A stretch of 64,000 nucleotides of DNA from positions 35,231,113 through 35,295,112 of the forward strand of contig OX457047.1 of assembly GCA_949752735.1 (NCBI GenBank), in the 5' to 3' direction. Below, piece after piece: positions 56,276 to 64,000 of this stretch. How positions within the stretch are numbered: the first letter of the stretch is position 1; each line of letters opens with the position of its first letter. Both the position numbers and the translations under genes were made by a program. Under the pieces are notes generated by a model, which was not told the DNA's origin, made no database searches, and saw only the letters and a list, made by a program, of their open reading frames with translations. The DNA comes from Lumbricus terrestris (lineage: Eukaryota > Annelida > Clitellata > Crassiclitellata > Lumbricidae).

Positions 56276-56552
56276 ACCATTTATAAAGCGCTTCTCGCAG
56301 CAAGAGCCTTTCAGAAGCGCTCCCAGTGCGTTTAACTCCGAGAAAAAAGGCAAGATATTGTATGTATGTGCCCACCACTACAGCACGGACATTGAATCTG
56401 AGTTTCATGCTGAAGCGCATGAGCAATTGCAATCGAAGGACTTACTCAGGGTCCATACGCCGCGATGATACGCGGCGCCTGTGGTGGATTCGAACTTGCG
56501 ACCTTCCGACTCGAAAGCACCGAACATGCCCCTACACCGCTGCGCCCCAGAA
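56276..56552 (-). mobile_element. tRNA-derived SINE, with insertion
   Basis: Minus-strand copy: 3' end TTTATAAAGCGCTTCTCGCA, body GAGTTTCATGCTGAAGCGCA, B box region GGATTCGAAC and head ending CTACACCGCTGCGCCCC. Extra sequence of about 50 bp near 56330-56380, with its own TATGTATG, suggests a composite of two copies. Confidence 0.82.
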
Positions 56553-56559
56553 TGTATGT

Positions 56560-57278
56560 TATGTACTGCCTATGAATCATGTTTTCATCTGGCATGTTGA
56601 TCTCTCATTATTAATTCATTCATATATTCTACAATGATTATGTGCACGTGTAGCTTAATGGAGCATGACAATTCTGTTTTGAGGATAAAATGAACAAGTA
56701 CTTTGATTGTTGTGGGGCAGACGTTTTTGTTGAAAAGGTCAAGTCGTCGGCAGCGCTGTTAAGAAGTTCTCAAAAGAGTGAGGGAGGGAGGGGAGCACTT
56801 TGATGATGAACAGTTTGGCAGACGCAGAAAAGGTTGAATAGGAACGGTGTGAATGAATGGATGAATGAAGATGGATGGACAGAAAATTCTATGGACAGAT
56901 TAGCAATAGCAGTAAAGCCGTTTGGACGCCAGCGAGAGGTTAGCTATGGCTGACGAATGGCTAAAGAAGCTGTTAGCCATGTTGAGACCGGGAAAGGATG
57001 TATGCGTCTGTACGACGACAATTTTTTTTGTTGCACTGCTGAAGCAATCTCTTTCATTAGATATCACATGTGACATTGACATCTAAACACCTCATCTAAA
57101 CTGCTAAACGTTGGCACAGCCACAAAGTTGTAAATCTTAGAAACATAGCTGGCACTGACTACTGATTATTAATTATTTGAATTAATGCTCATTTTAGTGG
57201 TGAGGCAGTAGTTGTCTTTCACAGGCAAGCAAACTCGGTCAGCAGTAAATTGAGACAAGTCATAGAAATGTTTGAATT
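56560..57278. other. Unannotated stretch
   Basis: No gene or repeat family recognised. Confidence 0.35.
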
Positions 57279-57356
57279 CATTCATTCATTCACTCAAGAA
57301 TTTATATAATGCTTCTTCAAGGGGACTACTCAGAAGCACTCCCGACTATAGCACGG
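57279..57356 (-). mobile_element. SINE 3' fragment
   Basis: (ATTC)n tail followed by TTTATATAATGCTTCTTCAA and CTCAGAAGCACTCCCGACTA. Confidence 0.75.
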
Positions 57357-57608
57357 CAAAAAGGACAGTTTTGAGTTTAATAAAAAAAATGTTTCAGTAA
57401 TAACCCCAGCAAGTAGAATTCGGGTGTTTCCTATGCACACTTCTTCCCACCCATGCAGCCTAATCCAACAATTATTTACCATACACATTTACTCCACGAT
57501 ACATCACACTTAGTAAACCGATAAATAAAACAGTGCGGAGCATTGTGTTAAAGTTAAATAGTCTAACCTGTTCTAATGAATTCACATTTGCAGATTAAGG
57601 CATACATG

Positions 57609-57833
57609 TCTGTTTGTATGTGCACTTGTCATAGCACCCCTTCAAGATTACTACTCAGAAGCGCTCCCGACTACAGCATGGACTCTGAATTGGAGTTTCA
57701 CGCCGAAGCGCTGATCAATTGCGAGTGAAGGACTTGCCCAAGGTCCTTACGCGGCGACTTGAGGTGGATTCGAACCTGCAACCCTCTGGTTGCAAGGCAA
57801 TGAACATACCCACTGCACCACCGCGTCCCACAA
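57609..57833 (-). mobile_element. tRNA-derived SINE
   Basis: Full-length minus-strand copy with body GAGTTTCACGCCGAAGCGCT, AAGGTCCTTACGCGG, B box region GGATTCGAACC and head ending CACTGCACCACCGCGTCCCA. Close to the family consensus. Confidence 0.92.
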
Positions 57834-57839
57834 TACATG

Positions 57840-58608
57840 TGTATAGAATCCTTTTATACGAACCATTTCGACTGCGCTGTCTGGACTAAGTATGGAGCTT
57901 TCACAATACGGACTTTTTTATGTGAGACAGGCATGTCTTGACAGAAATAGCGTGTCTGATGTTCTTTCAGTATTTCTGCATTATTATATATATAATGCAT
58001 ATATCTAAGTATATATACATATAATGCAGCTATATTGTGTCTCTGCTGTACCTGGTTATTTGGCTGCATGGTCTGCTGTGCCGAACCCCAGTTAATCTCC
58101 TACACACTGCCAATTGACTTTGACAGCCACGGTTCATTGTGTTGGGCGCCTCTGTCTGCTAAGATTCCGTAAAGTCTGACCTCTCTCTTCTTGATGGCAA
58201 GGACATCGCTTGTGATTTTTCCTCTTCAAGTGTATATATATATATGTATATATGTATATATATATGTGTAATACGTATGTATATATATGTATATATATAT
58301 GTACCTATATATACATATATTTGGCTCATATGCAATGCATATATATTATTATATATGTATATAATTTATGGGTCAGAGTTATCAATTATTTTTTTGCTCT
58401 CCTCTTCCTCCTCCACCGCTGAATTTTAAGTTGATGAATAATTCTGTCAGCGCTAAATGGCTCTAGCTGCCTCTTAAGACGATGGATGATCTCCCCTCAG
58501 AACTTACCAACTGCCGCACTACTTATCATCTCGGCTCATTGGCTTTCCGGTTTGCTTGATCTCTAATCATGCCTTTCACGTGAAATAAATCGTATATATA
58601 TATATATA

Positions 58609-58643
<35 letters not shown>

Positions 58644-59990
58644 CAGTGGCTTGCAAGAAATCATGACCTGATGTTAATGTGACCTTGAGCTTCATACTTT
58701 CTGTGGAGCTATGGCCATTAAATTCAAGGCAATGGTCCAGGCTTCGTTTGTGCTAGCTTCTGGACCCGTTTGAGTTAACGAATCTGTCATAGGGTAGTTT
58801 GATGCATGCATGTAAAAAGGTTGTTCTCCAAATTATGAATGCTTGACAGCTTGACTGTGATGAAATAATGACTTTATAAGTCTTATTAACGATTGGAAAT
58901 TCTCTGCAATCTTATAAATAACAGGTAACAATAAATTATTATTGGCATAGTCGTACTCCCAGTTTCTCTGATCATGATCATCTTGGGATAATAATGATTA
59001 TGCCAATCATCTGTAATGCATTACTATAAAATTCTTCCTCCTGTTTGGTGTATAGCATTTCAGTTTGTGTCATGAATGTTGCAAACATAAATTCTGCTTT
59101 AAGTTGCAATTGAGTTCAATCAATTTAAAATTAAGTGATAGTTTTACGTGAGTGCTTGGAGATTTCCAGAAGTGCATTTGGCTGCTCTCGCTGCAGAGAG
59201 CCAGCTGGCAGGCACTGATTTCAGGTGATGATCAATAGCTTTGGGTGAGTCTATCTCGTTTGGTGCCAAAGGACATCGGCCTCATTAGGCATTGATTGGT
59301 ACGGAGGCTGACAGGCAATGATCTCGATGGTCTCAGCGGATGCCATCAAGTCTCTACCCAGCGTCTGCCTCTTCTTTGCGTCGGATGCAATTGCATTTTA
59401 GTATTGCCATGTCTCTTCGGCAGGCTGCCTGCTCGAGACCGTCGTCGTATATTAAGTTCAGTCAAGAGTGGCTGCTGCATGATTGAGACTTTCAATTTGC
59501 ACGCTTTGCTGTGTAATTGTAGTCCTTTCTTTCGTTTTTCTTTTTCAATATATCTTTGGTTTAGTCACATTTACATTTTCTCTCTTGGCTTCATGCGTGC
59601 GTCTTATCTGCATGCTGTCTTGAAAGTGTCGTCGTAGAGTCCTCTTGTCTTGACTTGTAATCTCGATTCCTTTTGTGTTATCTCTACTTAGAAGCTGAAT
59701 TCCATGTCATCTTTTACAGACAGGCTGCCTATTCGTCAGATTGGCTCTGTAACTTTGGCAATCGGCCAAAGATCCTACAACAAAAGGACCAAGACAATGA
59801 CAACTGATGACAGAAGTAGCATACTATAACAATGCAGAAAATGCTGTTTTATACATGCATGAGGCAACAGAGAAACAGTGCATGTGCATTTATCATGGAC
59901 TGAATGAATGATAGTCTCAGAGAGAGCTTAGTGATAGAGGCATGCAATTATAGGAGTGATTTCCAGTGATTACCCTATAACTTGCTGTGA
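57840..59990. other. Unannotated stretch with TA repeats
   Basis: (TA)n-rich patches at about 58228-58345 and 58590-58642. ACAGTGGCTTGCAAG at about 58644 looks like a Tc1/mariner terminus, but no opposite end was found. A 113-codon plus-strand frame at 59296-59637 has no recognised domain. Confidence 0.4.
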
Positions 59991-59994
59991 ATGA

Positions 59995-60530
59995 GTGTTT
60001 ACCTTAACTTCTCTGCTCTTGATGAGTGATTACCTTAACTTCTCTGCTTTGAATGAGTTGTCCCTTAAACTTCTCTGCTCTTAATGAGTAATTACCTTAA
60101 ACTTCTCAATCTCTGCTCTTAATGAGTGATTACCTTGAACTTCTCTGCTCTTAATGAGTGATTACCTTAAACTTTTCTGCTCTTAATGAGTGATTACCTT
60201 AAACTTCTCTGCTCTTAATGAGTGATTACCTTAAACTTCTCTGCCTTAATGAGTGATTACCTTAAACTTCTCTGCCTTAATGAGTGATTACCTTAAACTT
60301 CTCTGCCTTAATGAGTGATTACCTTAAACTTCTCTGCCTTAATGAGTGATTACCTTAAACTTCTCTGCCTTAATGAGTGATTACCTTAAACTTCTCTGCC
60401 TTAATGAGTGATTACCTTAAACTTCTCTGCCTTAATGAGTGATTACCTTAAACTTCTCTGCTCTTAATGAGTGATTACCTTAAACTTCTCTGCTCTTAGA
60501 TTACCTTAACTTCTCTGCTGTGGATGCTAC
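59995..60530. repeat. 31-bp satellite array
   Basis: About 17 copies of a unit containing TTAATGAGTGATTACCTTAA and ACTTCTCTGC. Central copies (about 60240-60450) are identical 31-mers; outer ones are 32-bp (CTGCTCTTAATG) or degenerate. Confidence 0.93.
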
Positions 60531-60534
60531 TGTT

Positions 60535-61210
60535 TTCTCTTTAACCCATGCAGTTTGCCAACTGGTCTTCCTCCATCTGGTTACCTTTATGAACTTTGCT
60601 GTCTATAATTATATTTCATCCTGCACTCTGTAGATGCTTTGTGCACTATTCAGTGGTCTTCTTCTCAGTTCTAACTCACTTATTGGTAGTTTTGCTTTAA
60701 AGTTCATGGCACTTTATAATAATATGTCTTTTTCAGTTGAATCTTTAAAATTGTCGTGTCGCCTGAGTGGTGTCTATTACCCGGTGTGTGCGCCCGCCTG
60801 CCTGCACTTCTCTCAGGACTTCAGTGCCTTTCGTCTATTCTTGTTAATGCAACTTTCAGACAATAGCTACCCTATGAAAAAGGCTCACCTGGGACACCGT
60901 TATAGGGCCATAGACAAATTTGTTCTCCATTCCTTTTGATGAACTGGCACCATTCCTAAAGAAGAAGCTTGTTGTCTCCGGTGGCCTGGCCTGCAGCCGT
61001 CGTGAGCATGGATAGTGTTGACGTGCAGTAATGCTTTTTCTCGGTGAGTCCATCACCGGCCTGGCTCTTGTCTTTCCTGTCAAAGAAGAGTGTTTAGCAA
61101 TCTCAGAGGCATTTATGCTGCCAGGTTGTATGAATGCCAAGTGAAAAAGTGTGACTTGTATCGTTTATGAGACATATATAAAGGCTTGTGCGATGTGCAT
61201 ATTTCGTGTC
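60535..61210. other. Unannotated stretch
   Basis: A 101-codon plus-strand frame (60634-60939) and a minus-strand frame (60856-61140) overlap and show no recognised motif. Confidence 0.35.
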
Positions 61211-61216
61211 TATATA

Positions 61217-61686
61217 TCGATGGCTTAGAGCACAGACGTCGTATCTGCAATTTTTTCAGAAAATCACTTTTTGACGCTATTCGATGCGTAAAATTATTCT
61301 TCACAGCCTCACAAAGGTTGTATGTACATACGACGAATAGGCACTAAGATATCGTTCATATCGTTTAGAATCTGAATGTCGTATCTGCATTTTTAAGGTC
61401 ACAAACGTCGTATCTGCAACAGATACGACATTTTGTGCAGTAATTTATGCCACACATACGACATAATCTAGTGCACAGATGTCGTATCTGGCCATTAATT
61501 ACATTGAAAAAGTCTTTTCGTTATGCTGCTGCATAAAAGACACTGACAATGTCACTTGCTGAATCAAAATAAACATTTTGGCTATCTCACTTTTTATGAG
61601 AAAGGAACATGTATCTTGAAAAAAAGTTTTTTCTACTTCCTGAAAAGTTTTGTTTTTTGCACATACGACGTCTGTGCTCCAAGCCC

Positions 61687-61690
<4 letters not shown>
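61217..61690. mobile_element. Inverted-repeat element with TCGTATCTGC motifs
   Basis: The ends TCGATGGCTTAGAGCACAGA and, reversed, TCGAGGGCTTGGAGCACAGA are inverted repeats of about 35 bp continuing through CGTCGTAT.TGC. TATATA flanks both sides, fitting a TA target. Within 470 bp the motif TCGTATCTGC or its inverse recurs about seven times, including a direct palindrome CGTATCTGCAACAGATACG. Confidence 0.75.

Positions 61691-61739
<49 letters not shown>
61691..61739. repeat. (TA)n microsatellite
   Basis: Pure TA run directly after the inverted-repeat element. Confidence 0.95.
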
Positions 61740-61740
<1 letters not shown>

Positions 61741-61902
61741 CTATATGCATACATGTTGTTTTGCAGGCTTGGTCTCTCTATATACTTCTCTTTGATAAAA
61801 ATCTTGTATGGTTGGAAGGGCATTTCCCTCTGTGACTGTTCAATAATTATGAGGTGCCATTCATGTTCCTCGCCTCAAAATAATAGGTGTAATGACAGCA
61901 GT

Positions 61903-62149
61903 AGGTCTAATAATAGTAATAATAATAATAATAACAACACTGAAGATGATGACAATGATGATGATGATGATGATGATGGTGGTGGTGATGATGATGATGA
62001 TGATGATGACGACGACGACGATGATGATGATGAGGACGATGATGATGATGATGATGATGATGACAATGATGGTGGTGGTGGTGGTGGTGGTGGTGGTGGT
62101 GGTGGTGGTGGTGGTGGTGGTGGTGGTGGTGGTGGTGATGATGATGATT
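61903..62149. repeat. (AAT)n, (GAT)n and (GGT)n compound microsatellite
   Basis: AATAATAAT, then GATGATGAC, then about 22 pure GGT units at about 62071-62136. Frames across it encode homopolymer-like runs and are not genes. Confidence 0.95.
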
Positions 62150-62496
62150 GATCAATGTCATGCTGAATTGCAATGCTTACACGACACGAAAAGCATTTTT
62201 GTAAGACAGGATTACAGGCATAGGTGTCTGAAAAATGCAGATGGCGCAATTATGTTAATTGCCCTTTGTTCAGGTAGTATATATATGCTGTGAAGTGGGC
62301 TGTTGGATAGAATGCACAATTGCACACCCTAATTATGGCTGCATGCAGTTCCTAAGATACTCAGAAATTTTAGCTGCTCACTGTGCCTCAAACTGTATTT
62401 GAAATAATAAGACTAAGTAAAATCTCGGGTATTATCTAGAATGAAATTAAATCATGCATTATCTAATCTTTTAGAAATTTGCATTACACAGTTACA
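62150..62496. other. Unannotated stretch
   Basis: Nothing recognised. Confidence 0.35.
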
Positions 62497-62572
62497 CTGC
62501 CGTGCTAAGCAAAAAGACAGTAACTCCTTACCATAACAGTCTGAGTTACTGTCTTTTTGCTTAGCACGGCAG
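62497..62572. mobile_element. Perfect 30-bp hairpin, miniature MITE
   Basis: CTGCCGTGCTAAGCAAAAAG and the next ten bases (62497-62526) are the exact reverse complement of 62543-62572, with a 16-base loop. TA dinucleotides lie three to four bases outside each arm. Size and structure resemble MADE1-like mariner MITEs. The hairpin size is also in the range of a microRNA precursor. Confidence 0.8.
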
Positions 62573-62787
62573 AGTAGTACGTACACACTCCAGATATGTC
62601 AGTTACGCATTCGACGATATAACCAGCTGCTGAAAAATAATATAAAAAAATAATAATAATAATAATGATAATAATAGTAATTAATAATAATATAATAACA
62701 ATAATGATTTCGTTACAAGGGTGCCTCGCATACTATACTAAACAGCAGAATAGACCTTACAAAATAACTTAGTAGATGTCAGATGTG

Positions 62788-62826
62788 CTGTAGCCCTGGT
62801 TCTCGGATACAGCTATTGCCACTTAA
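62788..62826 (+). repeat. Direct repeat, left copy (TAGCCCTGGTTCTCGGA)
   Basis: TGTAGCCCTGGTTCTCGGAT and CAG.TATTGCC recur at 63357-63398. The two copies bracket the MITE at 62842 and the (TG)n array. Confidence 0.6.
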
Positions 62827-62841
62827 ATAGCTTACCGTAGT

Positions 62842-63036
62842 CAGTGGTTAAAGTGGTTTGAGTGAGCAGTGGGAATGCTAAAGATGAGCAGTGGGAACGC
62901 TGAGTTGAAGAATTTTTATTGAAATGCATGTGTTTTAGAGTTCCTTCATGATGAGCAGTGGGAACGCAAGCCAAGAATTTCGAGAGCAGTGCATGGGAAC
63001 GCCGTTCCCACGCGTTCCCACCCACTTTAAACCCTG
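62842..63036. mobile_element. hAT-like MITE, GTGGGAACG family, copy 3
   Basis: 195 bp; ends CAGTGGTTAAAGTGG and CCCACTTTAAACCCTG, with perfect 8-bp duplication ACCGTAGT (62834-62841 and 63037-63044). GTGAGCAGTGGGAA-type units repeat internally and GGGAACGCCGTTCCC is palindromic. This is the best preserved of the three copies. Confidence 0.92.
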
Positions 63037-63076
63037 ACCGTAGTACATATCAGAAAGCACACTATTTTAGACCATG

Positions 63077-63078
<2 letters not shown>

Positions 63079-63158
<80 letters not shown>
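63079..63158. repeat. (TG)n microsatellite
   Basis: About 40 nearly pure TG units. Confidence 0.97.
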
Positions 63159-63159
<1 letters not shown>

Positions 63160-63356
63160 TGAGATATTGCTGCTCCAGAAACGTTGCCGTTCAAGATATC
63201 TAGAGGAATGAGAAGAGAGCAATGACACTGAGAATGTGTTGTCAATGGAAAAGAAGCAGCAGGATAGCCATCTGGAAAACACCTAGATCCGGAATCCTCT
63301 GAAACACAATACGGATCCGCCGTCCGACCTTCGGAAAAGCCGAATTAAGATATGTG

Positions 63357-63398
63357 CGATAGCCCTGGTTCTCGGACGCAGTTATGCCGCTTGAGAGA
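63357..63398 (+). repeat. Direct repeat, right copy (TAGCCCTGGTTCTCGGA)
   Basis: Partner of 62788-62826. Confidence 0.6.
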
Positions 63399-63399
63399 T

Positions 63400-63840
63400 T
63401 TCTAGGAATGGTGTGTACTGTATACGGTGATATTAATCTGGTCGTAATGCAAAACAGGCAAGCTAAGCAAAGAATGATATGTCTGCCAAGCCAACAGCCC
63501 TTCTGGGGCTTACATTGGGGTCATCACAAGCAGGAACATGTGACCAGTAGTACCACTCGGGTAGCAAATATGTGTGTGTATACATGATGGCTATCTAAGG
63601 ACTGGTTATGCTTATGGATATATACATATAAACATACATATGTATATACATACATGCTTACATTATATGTAATATGTACAATAATATTATATATATATTA
63701 TATATATATATATTGTAGTTGGGTGTTTATGCTGTGAGCCACTGTACAGTGCTTTTACGAGTGATGCACATTAACATGTGATGAGTTGTGTAAATATGTG
63801 TAAAAATTCTCTTAAGTATGTACATTATACAGTTGCCTAC
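63400..63840. other. Unannotated stretch with TA-rich run
   Basis: TA-rich stretch at about 63615-63715 and an 18-bp tandem duplication CATTATACAGTTGCCT at about 63816-63852. Confidence 0.4.
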
Positions 63841-63869
63841 ATTATACAGTTGCCTCCTGGTGTACAGAA

Positions 63870-64000
63870 TGAGGACAAGGACCACCAGGAGATGTTTACC
63901 AGTGACTGGACAGGTGGTGACTACGTCCTGCAGTGTGCCCATCAATGGAACCAGAGAGATGGTGGATCAGATTACACTCGACTTTTCCTGACCTCAACAT
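63870..64000 (+). CDS. Possible partial exon at window edge, unknown product
   Basis: From a possible acceptor (GGTGTACAG at about 63860-63868) one plus-strand frame stays open to the window end and reads NEDKDHQEMFTSDWTGGDY, then VLQCAHQWNQRDGG. Composition is balanced and protein-like, unlike the repeat frames elsewhere, but I recognise no family and the stretch is short. It could be an exon of a gene to the right or a piece of an unrecognised transposon. Confidence 0.2.

Noticed and set aside
58641..58700. Tc1/mariner insertion starting ACAGTGGCTTGCAAG
   Set aside because: Only one terminus is visible, so an element cannot be delimited.
59296..59637. 113-codon plus-strand frame
   Set aside because: No recognisable motif and no supporting splice or context signal.
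61609..62293. Frames with poly-Asp, poly-Ser, poly-His or poly-Val
   Set aside because: Products of the (GAT)n/(GGT)n compound microsatellite.

Overview
This window is animal nuclear DNA, very probably from a marine invertebrate. There is no bacterial-style gene density. It holds one convincing host exon (signal peptide plus immunoglobulin domain ending at a GT splice donor), very abundant microsatellites, a tRNA-derived SINE present in about nine long and several partial copies, many small DNA transposons with intact target-site duplications, and one full-length LTR retrotransposon. That retrotransposon is of the Gmr1 type (Ty3/gypsy-like reverse transcriptase, but integrase placed before it), which was first described from deuterostomes. 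I therefore lean towards a non-vertebrate deuterostome (echinoderm, hemichordate or lancelet-like), but the sequence alone does not settle this.

Layout. 1-4.2 kb: minisatellites, trinucleotide repeats and a 1.2-kb hAT-like element inserted in a 51-bp minisatellite. 4.2-5.7 kb: GACA/GATA repeat, then CpG-rich DNA leading into the first coding exon of an Ig-superfamily gene (5323-5704, +) resembling the fourth Ig domain of IGSF9/Turtle. 5.7-22.5 kb: probably first-intron and intergenic DNA with hAT MITEs, a 49-bp satellite (12.1-13.7 kb) showing 147-bp higher-order periodicity, a 997-bp mariner-type element (18.4-19.4 kb), a MULE-like element and another hAT MITE. 22,575-30,010: LTR retrotransposon on the minus strand with two 1037-bp LTRs (no difference found where compared), 5-bp duplication GTATG, intact pol and a broken gag; it sits in the TATG-repeat tail of a SINE. 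30-46 kb: SINEs, MITEs, a 25-bp satellite, a C-rich foldback-like element (37.8-38.6 kb), a 38-bp degenerate repeat and a 1.5-kb hAT-like element with another nested inside. 46-64 kb: very long tetranucleotide arrays (47.4, 48.4 and 56.0 kb) anchored on SINE 3' ends, a 906-bp hAT deletion derivative still encoding the dimerisation domain, a 31-bp satellite, hairpin elements, and a possible coding stretch running off the right edge.

No tRNA, rRNA, CRISPR array or complete host gene was found. Most apparent open frames here are translations of simple repeats. The recurring theme is non-autonomous transposition: many elements keep ends and duplications but not enzymes, and the SINE 3' ends appear to have seeded the largest microsatellites.
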